Source of the DNA: Annona cherimola
Lineage: Eukaryota; Streptophyta; Magnoliopsida; Magnoliales; Annonaceae
Direction of reading: 5' to 3'
Assembly: GCA_030490835.1 (NCBI GenBank)
Contig: CM059975.1
Location: 28,614,133 to 28,678,132 of the forward strand
DNA: 64,000 nt
Program-made: the position numbers and the translations under genes
Shown: positions 49,032 through 62,044 of the stretch, piece by piece
Layout of the letters: every line of letters starts with the position of its first letter
How positions within the stretch are numbered: position 1 is the stretch's first letter
Notes under the pieces: model-generated
Database searches by the model: none
Told to the model about the DNA's origin: nothing
Seen by the model: only the letters and a program-made list of their open reading frames with translations

Positions 49032-52000
49032 ATGGAGTTGCAGCGCGGAATTCCTCTGCTTAGGCAGCAGTTCAAAGCTCTGCTGAAGAAGAACCTCCTC
49101 CTCTCATGGCGCTCCAAGAGATCCACCTTCCTGCATCTCTTCTCCTCTATCTTCTTCATCTTCCTCATCTTCTGCATCGACAGAGCTATCAAGGCGCGCT
49201 TCTCCTCCACCTCCTCTTACAAAAACGTTTTCGATCCCCAGCCCTTGGTCTCCCCTCCCATCCCTCCCTGCGAAGACAAGTTCTTCGTCCGCCTTCCCTG
49301 CTTCGACTTCGTCTGGAGCGGCAACGCCAGCGCCACCGTCCAGACCATCGTTCGCCGCATCATGGCAAATAATCCTGGCCGTTCCATCCCCGACGGCAAG
49401 GTTAGGACTTAAATTTATGATTTTGCAGGCAGAATATGTTGACTTGGGGGATCAGTAGAGATATCTGCTAGTTTGATGTCATTTTAGTGAAATTGCCGAT
49501 GGTTCATTTGCAGACGCATTTTAGCTCTAGCACGAGAATTTTGTTCAGCGGCTTATCTCTACTCTCTGATCTCGGATGCTGGATTTGGACCGCTATATTT
49601 TGGTTTCCGTTTGATTATCACCTTGAATTGAATATTTTGCTCAATTCTATTATTCTTTTTTTCTTTCTTTTATGCTTTGTTCTCTCTAATTTGGATAATA
49701 TATCCATATTCCCCACTGCCGCTACGACACTAGTCACACTACGATGTTGTAAATGGTGATGAACTTTGACGAAACGCCAAGTATATGAAATCCCGTATGT
49801 ACATTTGTGGCAACTACACACCGTCGCCATATGCTTTTCGTATGCGTGAAATTGTCACTCTTGGCCATCTGAATGCTGTATTGCGTTGTGGATTAGTTGC
49901 ATTGACCATCTGAATGCTGGATTGCGCTGTGGATTAGTTACAGTCTGAAAGTCATTCCGTTTATGTCAATTGCAATTGCTTTTGAAACGATGATTAATAG
50001 ATGGAAAGCCTGCATTCCCCTCATTTATTTGAGTGAATCCAGGCAGTGAAGATTCCCTTGTTCGTGTCATTAAAGTCCTTTCTCTTGCCATGGATGCAGC
50101 ATATCAAAAGAATATTCATGATCATCCAAATGATGACATATTCATTCATGGAAAATGAGGTTATAAGATTATGGGGTTTTCTACGTTTCATTTTATTTTT
50201 TTGGTTTCGGGGATCAGCCTCTGTTATCTCATTGTGCCAATGCACGGCTTTCTTTTTTAATTTTATCAGGATTTCACCCCATGTTCAAGCCATCATCTTT
50301 CCCCTGAATTTGTTCTTTGCTCACTTCAAATAATGATGGGTGTCTTTGGTGGGAATTTATCTTAAGATTCTGATGTGCTTCTTGGCGTTTGCAGGTCATG
50401 TCGTTTGGCACACCTAGTGAAGTAGACGCCTGGCTAGAAAGTGATCCCCTGCGATGCCCTGGAGCTCTGCATTTTGTAGAGAGAAATTCAACTGTCATAA
50501 GCTATGGAATTCAAACTAACTCAACTCCTATTGCGAGGCGAGGACATTATGAGGATCCAACCTTTAAATTTCAAATTCCACTACAGGTTGCTGCTGAGCG
50601 TGAAATTGCCAGGTCTCTGATTGGAGGTATATAGTCCATTCAATTATAACAGGAAGCTTTGTCACTTCTCAGAACAATCTGCAAGTGCTCATGGATGATG
50701 AATCTTGAACGATCGACTGATTTTCTTCAAAAACTGGAATGAATTTAACAACTTTATTGCTGACCAATATCATTGGATGAAAAGTTGGTAACTGATTAGA
50801 TTATCATTATCTCAAAATTAGAAAGGATTTTCTAGTTCATGTCTTATCTAATTGATTGACTAAATGCTCATGCAAGTGCCAACAAGTATAGACGATGCCC
50901 TATGTTTTCTGATTGCAAACAAATAGAAATTTAATTGTCGTTAATGGTATAAAACATAGCCACTGGTTACATCATCATAGTCATGCATTATAGAGACTGC
51001 TTAGCAACAGGCAGTGTAAGTAATGTTCCCATGATTCAAATGATTAAGATTGGTAAGGAAACGCACTAGGGTTTTTCTCTACACGAAGCAAGAAAACGCA
51101 AATCTTTTACCCAATTTATGTGTGAATGATTGTGATGATCCTGAAATTGATTCTACTAACTTTTGTTGATGCATTTGCAGAACCAAATTTTAGCTGGGCT
51201 GTTGGGCTTAAGGAATTTGCACACCCTGCTACTGAAACTTTCTCTGCTGTTGGTGCTGTGGGACCCACATTTTTCCTGGCAATTGCAATGTTTGGTTTTG
51301 TGTTTCAGGTTGGCTCTTTGATCACTGAAAAAGAACTCAAACTTCGCCAGGTAGTAATTGTTATTATTATTATTTACTTTCTGTATGCACGTATTGTCAT
51401 TTAAACTTACAACATCATATAGACTGGCCATCACAAGCTACCTGAGTCCTGTATTGGGTGTATGCTGGGGGGCTCCAGGATTTAAAAATTGTGGCTTTGG
51501 GGAATCTGGAATCAGTATTCAGACCAGCCCTGCATACTATCTTTAGACTAGTGTGACACTGGCATGCTAGAGGTGAATTGACCAAACCATGAGATGTTTG
51601 GAAGACAAAGTCTTGCAAAAAAGATGCTTTCAGTACGCATAATTGTGTTTGGACATGTTTTTTTGGAATTTTACAAAACAAACCCTGTAAGTTTCAAACT
51701 TTTATGCGAACCTCACATGCTTGTGATTTTTAACTTAATAAGAAAGAAAATCATCCTTCTTAATTGTTTTGGGGGCATTTAGCGTTGTAGAAAAATTTGT
51801 ATGACATTTTGTTCATTTGTTACTTTATATACCTTAACCATAAGGTTCATTTGCAAAGTTTGAAACTTAAGGCATCTATTTTCCAAAATGCAGTTTTGCA
51901 TACTTACAATGTCTATCTTGCCAAAAACCTGCAGGAAAATGACAAAATAAAGTCGGCTTATGAAAAATGTGTCATGATTAAGGAGATGAGTAGATGGAGC

Positions 52001-55000
52001 GAAACCTTTGGCTGATTTTTACAGAACAATAAGTTAATTCCTTGTTTGTGCAGAAATATGGTTTTTGGTATAGGTACTCTAGATGATTATACAAACAGTA
52101 TTCCGTTAGATGGATGTTTAAGTACTTTTCTAGATAGTGATATAAATATTATTGTGTTCGATGGATGTGCACCTTTCTTAACTTTTCTGGATGGTGATAC
52201 AAATATTATTGTGTTGGATAGATGTATAAGCACCTTTCTTAACTTACTGTCATTATTTCTTGTTCCAATTATATGGTCCTGCTGATGAAGGCAATTGAAG
52301 GTCATATGTTTTTCATGTAACTTGCAGGCAATGTCTATAATGGGTCTTTATGAATCTGCCTACTGGTTGTCATGGCTTACATGGGAGACTGTTCTAACAC
52401 TTCTCTCATCAATTTTCTCAATACTCTTTGGGATGATGTTTCAGTTTGATTTCTTCCTGCATAACAGCTTTGCTGTTTTATTCCTCGTGTTTTTCCTTTT
52501 CCAATTCAACATGGTAAGCTCCCTTCTGTTGCACTTACTGTTTCAATGAATTCTTCATCATGGACCAAAAAACTTTCATTCTTTATGATTAAAGAATGTG
52601 CTTGGGATGATCTTGGAATGGAATCTCCCATTTCCTAAAAACATTTTTCCCATTCCTAAAAAATAACAGCCTTTTTTTTCATTTCTAATATAATTTTTCT
52701 CAATCCCAATACACATTTTCTCATTCCCAATACACTTTCATCTCAAATTCTTATGCTATCTGAGCCCTGAACAGCCCCACAATTATATTGATTAGAGAAA
52801 TTCTAGTGTCTTATGCAAGATGTTGCCATGCTCTACTTTTTGTCATGATTATAGAAGCTTACCCAGATAATACGTTTTGCAGATTGGTTTTGCCTTCATG
52901 ATTTCAGCTTTCATTAGCAAGTCATCATCAGCCACCACTGTTGGATTTTTTGTGTTTATCATTGGCTTTTTAACTCAGGCAAGCTTTCCTAGCAAACTCC
53001 TTATGATGTCTAATTCTCATACCCTCAAACTAAGAGTTTACTTCATCATTGCAGCTAGTTACAGCATTTGGATTTCCATACAGTCACAGCTACTCAAAGG
53101 GTTATCAGGCTTTATGGTCTATCTTTCCTCCCAATCTTCTTGCTCAAGCCCTTGATTTGCTTGGGAGATCAACAGCCACACCCCAAGATGAAGGAATTAG
53201 TTGGAGTAGACGGGCAGACTGTCCACCAAAAGATCTCAACTGTGTCTTAACTATTGTACGGTTAAATTTCAGAACAAGAAATCAAATTTCATATACTTCG
53301 TAATATCCATGTATTTTGCATTCTGTGGAACTAGTTGCTAGTTTGTTTTGTTTCTTCCTCCTATATATATCACTATTGAAATGGTATTAAACTTTGGCCA
53401 CAGGATGGCATCTACAAATGGCTTGTGTCTACCTTTTTTGTCTGGTTGCTTTTAGCCATCTACTTTGACAACATTATTCCCAATTCAAATGGTGTGAGGA
53501 AACCATTATTTTACTTCCTGAAGTCCTCATACTGGACGGGAAAAGGTGGAAACAAGGTGGAAGGTACTTTTCGTAGCAAAGCTCAATGCATTTTATCATG
53601 ATTCTCCTTCAGTGAAATTGACTCTGTGTTAGCTGTTATTTATCTTTGTTGCTGCAGAAGGGAGCGTCTGCAGTTGCACAAGTTCAATTCCACCATTAGA
53701 TGATGCCACTGCAGATGATGAAGATGTCCTCACAGAGGAGTCAATTGTGAAACAGCAAGCATCTGAAAATGTGCTTGATCCAAGTGTTGCAGTCCAGGTA
53801 TGTGGTCTTACCAAGAGCTATCCAGGCACAACAAAGTTGGCTGGTTGTTGCAAATGTGAGAGGTCATCACCCTATCATGCAGTGAAGGTAATGACCATGT
53901 TGCCTTCTCAACTCTTCCACGCTTGTGCAATTTTTGAACCAGTAGATTGCAGATCTCATCCTTTGAATACTATCAATAAGCATCACTGTTTGTTTTGCTT
54001 GTAAGCTTATGCGGAAATGAGAAGGTAAATTATTGTTATTTCAAGTGAAAGCATTGCATGTTTGGATGTTTTCAGGGAATTTGGGTGAACTTCGCCAAAG
54101 ACCAGCTATTTTGTCTTCTTGGACCTAATGGAGCTGGCAAAACAACTGTAATTAATTGCCTGACTGGTATAACACCAGTGTCAAACGGAGATGGTAATGG
54201 CTTATCTTGAAGTTCAAAGCTTCCATGATGCTGATTCATATTTGTGGCAAATACTAAATCCCTAAACAATTAACTAGGTTATCATTTTTTTAATAGCAAT
54301 GATATATGGATATTCCATTCGAAGTGCTGTTGGCATGTCAAGCATCCGAAGGTTGATAGGAGTTTGTCCACAGGTATCTTAGATTTACTTTGTTATTTTC
54401 ATAGGTGGATGTTTTATTTTCATAGGTGGATGTACATACTCTCAAATTTCAATACAGAAGTCGTGTGGTTTTACCCTTTCAGCTAGAGGTTATTTTGTTT
54501 GGAAGTTGGAGCTGATATTTTAATTTTAATCCCTTCTTTATTCAGTTTGATATTTTATGGGATGCTTTGACGGGTAAAGAGCACCTTCATCTCTTTGCTA
54601 ATATCAAAGGCTTGCCACCTGCTTCAATCAAATCGGTATGTAGATGCCATCAAACAAACAAATTTGTCCACCATCTAATTTTTTATCGCCTTATCTGACT
54701 CTTGCCTGAGATACTTTTGAGGAAACTCATTGCTGGAAATCTAGAGTCAAGCTGGTTTTGTAACTCAAATGTTTCCGATCAGTTTTTCTGTTTGAAGACT
54801 CAGCTTGTTGACAACCTTATGTAGGTTCCCTGAAGTTAACATTGAGCTGAGTTGGTAAGTTTAGAATTACAATCCGAGCATCAATTCCTTGCCTTTGACT
54901 GTAAAGTTTGCCTTGCTGGTTGTACAGGTTGTTGAAAAGTCATTAGCTGAAGTAAAACTCACAGAAGCAGCCAAAGTTAGGGCTGGTAGCTATAGCGGAG

Positions 55001-58000
55001 GGATGAAGCGTAGGCTTAGTGTTGCAATTGCCCTTATAGGAGATCCAAAATTGGTCATCTTGGATGAGCCGGTAACCGGAAACATCTTAATTCTGTTTTT
55101 CATGATTGTTTTTCTGGGCATAGACTTATGCAATTCCAAGTTATTAAGAGGTTATTAGATATTTATATCTCTTGATGAATTAAACTCCTCACTCTCTTTA
55201 AGAGTTTAAGAAAAAAGAGAAGGAAACCAAAATGAAATGCTTAAACATTAAATGACTGTGATTTAATGAGTCTCTTAATTGGGGATGTTCTAAGTTTTCA
55301 AGCCCCACATGGATAAGAGGTTTTATTTGTTTTCCACCTTATCTTAAATGAAACCCATAACACATTAACATAGCAGCTGAAAATTTTTTGCTTTCTTGTA
55401 GACAATAGATGCTTGTATTCACGTGTTTGGATGCAAACAGTTACCCAATATTACTTGGTTCTGAATTTTCTTTTATGGATGCCTTCCAATTTATATTGGT
55501 AATATCTGTGGTTCTCCCCCGCAAAATATTACTCCTAACAGAATAAAAAAGCAATCTGATATATCAAACTAGTTATCCAGTTTAATTTTATTGAAAATTT
55601 GTCTGATAACTAGCTCCTTAGGGATTGGACTTTGGAGGCAGAAGTGAGCACAAATCAATGATTGTGTTCCACGAGGAGCAACTTCCTTACTTTGCTATCT
55701 CTAGAAGTGATTTTTACTCATACTGAGAATGATGTATAGTTACTGTTATTGCAAACTATCAAACTCAGCTGCATCCTTACAGTCTTGGGTCCATTTCACA
55801 GACTACTGGTATGGATCCAATTACTCGTAGGCATGTATGGGACATCATAGAGGATGCAAAGAAAGGAAGAGCCATTATCTTGACAACTCATTCAATGGAG
55901 GAAGCCGACATTCTAAGTGACCGGATAGCTATTATGGCGAAGGGAAAGCTCCGCTGCATAGGAACCTCAATTCGGTTAAAGTCACGTTTTGGTACTGGAT
56001 ATATAACTACTGTGAGTTTCATGGGAACTAATGCTGGGCTATCACCTGGTGCTCATGGAAATGGAATTAGAAAGGAACCTCAGTATGAACTGGTTAAACA
56101 GTTCTTCAAATATGTAAGTTGGATGAACATCTTGGTTACTTCCTCTCATTCATAAATTCTTAAAATCTGACCAGGAATTTCATTTTACAGCATTTGGATG
56201 TGGAACCCAGAGAAGAGAACAAAGCATTCCTAACTTTTATTATACCTCACGAAAAAGAGGAACTGTTAACAGTAAGGATCTCTTTCTTTCATTTTTTTCC
56301 CCCTTAAGCCTGTCATGTGATGTGCAACACCAAAATATCTTGCAATGCACATGACTATGCTTCCATTCCTACATTCATTTTATGTGTATCAACATGCGAT
56401 GTGAATCAAAAACCATGGTCACACTTGTTATATTTTTTACTAATGTTAATGGTCATCATTTTATAGGATTTAAGTATTCTAGAGTGTTTTACACTATGCC
56501 TATTAGTTCTTTGTACTTGTAATTTTTTCTTGTTCTCTTTGTAGGTCACTTTAATTTGAGGTGGATCATAAATTTTTTGTAATTTTATTCTTCTCTTCAA
56601 GGATCACAATAGAGATACTAAACAAACCTCTGTGTCTTATATTAACTCACTTGATTGTTTTATTAACTTTGGGTCAAAGGGACATAATTATACAATCAAA
56701 TGCTGGTTTGTTAAATCGTTACCTACATAAGTTAGACCTACAAGAAAATTATGAATTTTTTTTTTTTTTTTTAGAAAGTGAATTATCAGAGTCATTACCT
56801 ACAAGTTCATTTCAACTCTGTAGTCTGTACCAGCCCTTTTCATACAAAATTCTAATTTTTTAGATCCCCAAAGAAATGCTGGCCTTCCCCTTAATCCAAG
56901 GTTGCTGATTTTCTTGATATTGATCCTGTATTGGCATGTTTTTGCACATCATGTTAATGAGTTGAGGATGCTATTAAAATTCTGTTGTCAGACCTCCTTT
57001 GCTGTCCATTTCTAAACTTTTTACGATTGTAATTTGTTGCAGGGATTTTTCGAAGAACTTCAAGAGAGAGAAAAAGAACTTGGAATCTCAGATGTCCAAC
57101 TTGGTTTAACAACCCTTGAAGAAGTGTTTCTGAACATTGCAAAGAGGGCAGAGCTTGAAGATGCTTCTGCTGATGGGAACTTGGTGTCTTTGAACTTGGA
57201 ATCCGGAGCTTCCATTCAGGTTAGGCCGATTACCTCTTGTAAATATCACACCAAGTGCATTGATGTTGTGCTTTGAGATATTTATTCTTTCCACGTTTTG
57301 GATTTATGATGCGTACATGCCCGAGTGCATCTCCGGACAAAAGGAAGAGGCAAAGGGAATTTGCCTGAGTTTGTATTGCTTAATCCCAAAAATCAACTGC
57401 ATCACTAAAAATATTTGGGCAATGCCTAATTTCTTAGTTCTCTTCAAGATCTCGTCTGTATGAGCCCTTTGCTGAGGCCAATGCATGACTTGTGGCGTCT
57501 AAGGAGGGTGAGATGTACACAACTATGATTTTTGAAGATTAAGCATTTATGTTATTTGTACTAGTGCTACAAAGGAAGTTGGCAAACAGCCTTGCCAAAG
57601 CCCACTCCATGCAAGGCCATTGCAAATTCAGACTTGCGGTGTATGCAATAAGACATGAAGAAGTGGTACAGGAAAAACTGGCAAAACATGCTCCAAATTT
57701 GGATGTAGCTAACTATCATCATTTCATTAACAACTACAAATTGAGTTTTGTGTAAAACCTGCAAAATGGTCTTTTGAAAACCTTCCCTGGCTTTGACGTT
57801 GACCACAAATCACAGATACCAAGAGGTGCCAGATTCATTGGGATTCCAGGAACAGAATCTGCAGAAAATCCAAGAGGAACTATGGTTGAAGTTTACTGGC
57901 AACAGGATGATTCAGGTCTGCTCTGTATTTCCGGCTCCTCAGCTGAGATGCCGGTACCTCCAAATGTGGAGCCAATGGTCATAACTTCATCATCATCACG

Positions 58001-58085
58001 ACGACTTTTCTCCCGATCAAGCAGCAGCCTCATACGTGGGTTTGTCATCAACCCCAGTGAGATTGAAAATTCAACCACAAGGTAG
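49032..58085 (+). CDS. ABCA2-like: Half-size ABC transporter, subfamily A (ABCA2-like), 16 exons
   Basis: Exons: 49032-49400, 50395-50626, 51181-51350, 52328-52513, 52883-52978, 53055-53255, 53404-53563, 53658-53887, 54076-54193, 54297-54373, 54546-54635, 54928-55071, 55802-56113, 56191-56271, 57043-57219, 57816-58085. Phases agree throughout and give 970 aa ending at TAG 58083-58085. The N-terminus ([11 protein letters not shown], then [10 protein letters not shown]) and the block [11 protein letters not shown] match Arabidopsis ABCA2 (ATH1) as I recall it, and the length is close to that protein. Order: first membrane segment about 32-50; luminal loop about 55-205; membrane segments about 215-460; Cys-rich CCKC linker near 530; one nucleotide-binding domain with Walker A GPNGAGKT (about 564-571), Q-loop CPQFD, signature [10 protein letters not shown] (about 665-674), Walker B LVILDEP (about 685-691) and H-loop TTHSM (His near 721); Ser/Arg-rich tail. 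Fifteen exon joins include one GC-AG intron (52979-53054); the others are GT-AG. Expected role: a dimerising lipid-type half-transporter; substrate unknown. Confidence 0.95.
49862..49950 (+). repeat. Short tandem duplication in intron 1 of the ABCA2-like gene
   Basis: GGCCATCTGAATGCTGTATT and GACCATCTGAATGCTGGATT each lead into TTGTGGATTAGTT or CTGTGGATTAGTT, with a period of about 44 bp. Confidence 0.6.
52109..52250 (+). repeat. Tandem repeat in intron 3 of the ABCA2-like gene
   Basis: Units begin GATGGATG at 52109, GATGGATG at 52160 and GATAGATG at 52217. They share AAATATTATTGTGTT and CACCTTTCTTAACTT, with periods of 51 and 57 bp. Confidence 0.6.
52979..53054 (+). other. GC-AG intron 5 of the ABCA2-like gene
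   Basis: The donor is CAG|GCAAGC and the acceptor CATTGCAG|CTA. Only this 76-bp removal keeps the frame and joins GFLTQ to LVTAFGFPY, which corresponds to the continuous family sequence. No GT donor nearby preserves both conserved sides. Confidence 0.85.
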
Positions 58086-58689
58086 CTAACTTTATCACAT
58101 TTGCTCTTGTAATATCATTTTTTTCGTTGCCATACTTGTGCCAAGAGGGGCATGCTTCTGAACTTTGAAAATTCAATGTCAATGTCAGCAGCCGTTTATG
58201 CATTTTTTAGGAACCCAGGGCGGGGGGGAAAAAGTTCGGTCCCTGTATATTTTGATTCAGTGTGATATACATGATTATTTTTTTATTCAAATACATATTT
58301 TAAGTTTACAAAGACTTGAATTACCTTGAAAAACAGTCATCCATCTTTAGCTGTAAATCAAAACGAAATGGAGCTCATGGCATGCATTTTTAATGGAATT
58401 GTTTGGACACACGGTCGGCACGCAAGGCGTTGGCTTTTGGGCTGTTATTATTTATAATGCTCCTGAGTTGGATGCATAAGGTCATGGTTCTAGCTATTGC
58501 GGCGAGGTTAGGATTTACTGCTTGCTTGCTTGACGAGATCAGGATTTATTGCTTGCTTGCTTGCTTGAAGGGGAGCCTTAGCGCAGCTGTAAAAGTTGTC
58601 CACTGTGTAACGGATTACATAAAAGTGGTTTCATGTAACCCTCTCAAATTTTAAAACTTTGATTTTTTATGGAAAATTCAATTTATTTA
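58086..58689. other. 3' flank of the ABCA2-like gene
   Basis: Probable 3' UTR, then non-coding DNA with a (GCTT)n tract at about 58520-58568. No gene. Confidence 0.5.
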
Positions 58690-59090
58690 TTACATTTGAC
58701 ATCATTTATTTATTTATGAGATCAAATTTTATCCAAATCCAATATGTGCATAGCTTACATTTGCTCAAAAATATGTAGTATATTCATGCGTAAAGTATGG
58801 AAAATGATTAGATCCATTTACATATGTATTAAAATGTAGTAGTACTTTATAGAATCATTTATCTATGTAGTAATAATATTTTAGACAGTTTAGATGTTGA
58901 AAATACTACTTAAAAATTGATATTTAGCATTAAATTATTTTATTACGTTGATTTTATATTTTTGTAGATGGGGCCCATATATAATGATATTAGGCAAATG
59001 AAAGCATTTTCATAATAATATAAGTGATGTTAAATGCAATAAATAAAGTGAATTTTTTATCAACCATCTAGATGCTGAAATTGGAAAGGA
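58690..59090 (-). repeat. Dispersed repeat R1, inverted
   Basis: On the minus strand: TTTATTGCATTTAACATCAC, GGGCCCCATCTACAAAAAT, ATCAACGTAATAAAATAATT, TTTCAACATCTAAACTGTCT and GATAAATGATTCTATAAAGT, in R1 order. It extends beyond the usual unit on the 58690 side. Confidence 0.55.
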
Positions 59091-59150
59091 ATACGTAGAA
59101 ATGAGGTTTCATTGAAGCATCCATGAATAATATTTTGCTTGAGAAGGTTT

Positions 59151-59434
59151 ATTTTTTATCAGTATTATATACAGTTTTATTATAAGTCAATTCCTTTCAT
59201 AACTCTTACTCTGAAGAGACATCTTGGAAGTACTCCCACATCAGAGAGAACGATTTTAAATACTTCTATATATACCTTTATTACGAGAGGACGATTTTAA
59301 ATACTTCTATATATACCTTTAGTACGAGAGGGACACATGGTACACACCTACCAACGATAGATTCATTCGGGCATTTCGCCTTACTGCCAGAGTGCTACTG
59401 CACCCGACCAACTGGGGCAACAGCCCAGTGGCGC
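59151..59434 (-). mobile_element. Probable tRNA-derived SINE
   Basis: The minus-strand 5' part near 59434 has a tRNA-like GCCACTGGGCTGTTGCCCC segment, and a T-rich tail lies near 59151. Flanks GCTTGAGAAGGTTT and GCTTTGGAAGGTCT look like an aged target duplication. A 41-bp unit starting ACGATTTTAAATACTTC is duplicated in tandem at 59250-59331. Confidence 0.45.
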
Positions 59435-60559
59435 TTTGGAAGGTCTTAAGTGCCTGTTTCAGCTGGTGGTGTTAAAACTTAAAACTGCACCGCTCTATTT
59501 TTCCTTTTTTTTAAATATAAAAAAAAATGCTTGGATTTGAGGCTTTTTTCACCAGGCTTATTGCCAATTTTTGAGACCTTAGGAATGAGCGGTGTTAGAA
59601 AGCAAGGTCAAACACCGACACCATATCAGGCTTTCTTTTTTTATTTTATTTTTTTCTTTTTTTGGCTTGGCACGCATTTGATTTGCTTCGTCGTCATAAG
59701 AAATCATTTCCTACTTAAGTAAGATCAGCTACATAAAGTCTGCTGCACCATTCTTGACAATTAGTAATTAAATTTGTAGTAATTTTTAATATTTTCATAT
59801 CTAATTTAATTACTTTTATCCACATTTGCTTTAAATGAATTGCCTAGAAAATTCATTTTAAAGACTTGATTTTACATGCCGTCTTTTTGTTATTTTTTCT
59901 ATTATTACTTGATAGGTTTTTTAATTTAATTATTTTCAATCCTAAAACATTTGTTGTTTTTATTAATGTTTTTTGCGATGCCAAAAAACTTTAACTTCTT
60001 TAAATTTTAAAAACGAATACATAGCATACAAAAGTTCTCAGTATGTATTTTTTAGATCATAAAATAAATATGTAGATGAATTTGTAAATGATTTTGGATT
60101 TTTTAAGGGAAAATCTTGAAAAGAATTTTTATTTTTTCCAAAAAGCAAGGGGTTGCATCTACCTTGCTTTATATCAGTCCTTCATACGTTCCCAATCACT
60201 GATCCCTACCTAATATAATCTTTTTTATGGTCGCTCCCTATATTGATCAAGCACTCAAAGCCTGAAAAGATGCATCTTGTTTAGATCTCATAGACTATTT
60301 TTGGAAACCCAACGGCTTTATATTCGGAGTCCTTGCGTATTTTTTAAATATAACCAAATATTGTTTCCTGATTCAAAAAAAAAAAATTCTTTCGAACAAT
60401 TTAATGTTTTATTTTAGGCATATGGGCCTAAGGGCATAACGTTTAAAATTCTTAAACCAGCGACCGTGTTAAACCAGGAGTCCACGATCTCGGACACAGG
60501 ATTGCACAGCCCATCCGTCCCCTCCGGCCTCCAATTCGGGTCAGCCGGCCCCCAATTGC
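59435..60559. other. Intergenic stretch
   Basis: No gene or clear repeat. Confidence 0.5.
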
Positions 60560-60865
60560 ATCCAGCTGTTGAACATATTTTTAATTTTTTTTATAAACAT
60601 ATTAATTTAGGTATATTTTATCAATAATTCAAGTTTTATCATTTTTGATATGTTTACATATGTTTATATTTTTAAACACAGGGATATTATGGTAATTTTA
60701 TAATTGAAAATTTACCACAATATTCCTGTGTTTTTAGATCAAAAATATATATAAATATATCAAAATATGGTAAATTTTATATTATAGATTAAATATACTT
60801 AAGTTTATATGTTAATAAAAATACAAAAATATGTTGAACGGCCGAATGCAGTTGCCGCATGTGGT
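60560..60865. mobile_element. Foldback MITE, related AT-rich core
   Basis: Two arms of roughly 120 bp pair around a centre near 60700. The inner arms are AAACACAGGGATATTATGG against the inverse of CCACAATATTCCTGTGTTT. The outer ends are GCTGTTGAACATATTTTTA against the inverse of AAAATATGTTGAACGGC. No target duplication was found. Confidence 0.6.
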
Positions 60866-61339
60866 CGGGTCTCTAACAAACTTAATTTTATGTTGAACGG
60901 CCGAATGAAGTGGGAAGCGATCTAATGCACCATCGTCACCACTTTATTTTATTTTATTTTTATTTTATTTTGAAAAAAAATACACTCTCACAGGCTAACA
61001 AATTCATAAGAATGGGGCTGGCCGTAAATCGGCCTTACAGGCGGGGGGAAATATATTCTTTTATTATTATTATTATTATTTTGTTTTTCTATGAATCTAT
61101 AAGCCAAAGTTAGGTCAGTTATCAGGTAAGATTTTTATTTTTCATAAAAATTTTAATCTTAAAAATCAAATGGCACGGATACGTGTTGGCGCATGTATCC
61201 ATGCCCTTCTCTATTTGATTAAAAAAAATAATATGGTAACCAACCTGTGTAGGACCCAATATACACAAAAATAAAAAATAGGAAAAAAATTTTACCTCGT
61301 CCATAAATTTGCGAATTCACGAGCTATCATATAAGATAA
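60866..61339. other. Intergenic stretch
   Basis: No gene. ATT trinucleotide run at about 61062-61080. Confidence 0.5.
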
Positions 61340-61600
61340 GGGTGTGTTTGGGAAATAATAAATTTTTTTATGAAAAATTTTTAGTATAAAAGTTTTTGAA
61401 ATGGTATAAAATAATATGATATGATGAGGTAATGATGAGGAGTAAAGAGAATAAAGTTAAAATAGATAGATTGGTTATATTGATAATTGTGTAAAAATGA
61501 TTGAAAATTAAGATAATTATATAAGAATATGTGAAGAAATAATTAAAAAATAGAGTAATTGTCAAGAATGAAAAGTTTTATAATTATACAAAGATACCCT
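61340..61600. mobile_element. hAT-like GTGTTTGG MITE
   Basis: Starts GGGTGTGTTTGGG, ends AAAGATACCCT, and has the family core (AATGATGAGG, GAATAAAGTTAAAATAGATA, GTGTAAAAATGATTGAAAA) in the reverse orientation. Confidence 0.6.
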
Positions 61601-61687
61601 AAAAATCAAAGAACTAAAAACCTAAGTCAACCTTAATATTCTAGTTCCAACATCCAACCTCGTCTACTTAGCAGATAAAACCAAATT

Positions 61688-61735
61688 GAGTCATCTCCAT
61701 TTTTTTATTATTATTATTACGAGTCATCTCCATTT
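61688..61735 (-). mobile_element. Micro-insertion: poly(T) tail only, 15-bp duplication
   Basis: GAGTCATCTCCATTT occurs at 61688-61702 and 61721-61735, around an 18-bp TTTTATTATTATTATTAC stretch. This is consistent with a retroposon insertion reduced to its tail. Confidence 0.55.
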
Positions 61736-62044
61736 AAAGACACTTCTGTCATCATAGTTTAAGGATTTTGCAGATCTAACCCTAGAGTTTGGAAAATAGT
61801 GAATCACACCTCAAGTTTGAACAATAGCAAAATTGACCCTGTATTTAGTCTATTTGCAAATCAAACCACGCATGGGTAAAGGTTTTTCAAAATTTTCGTT
61901 ATACTCGTATGCCTATCTCTCTCTGTCACTTGCCGAAATCGCACGAGCTAAGAAAAAAAAAAAAAATTCACCGGTACCATCATCAGCAAGTGATCCATCT
62001 TCCTAGAGAAGATTACACACTGCGAAATAATGAAACAAAAGTGG
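61736..62044. other. Intergenic stretch
   Basis: No gene. Spaced strings such as CTAACCCTAGAGTTTGGAAA resemble the arms of a subterminal-repeat element, but no partner arm was found. Confidence 0.4.

Noticed and set aside
51415..51681. Minus-strand ORF in intron 3 of the ABCA2-like gene
   Set aside because: No family likeness; lies wholly in an intron and on the opposite strand.
57549..57755. 68-codon ORF inside intron 15 of the ABCA2-like gene
   Set aside because: No splice signals joining it in frame and no match to the family protein; treated as intronic.
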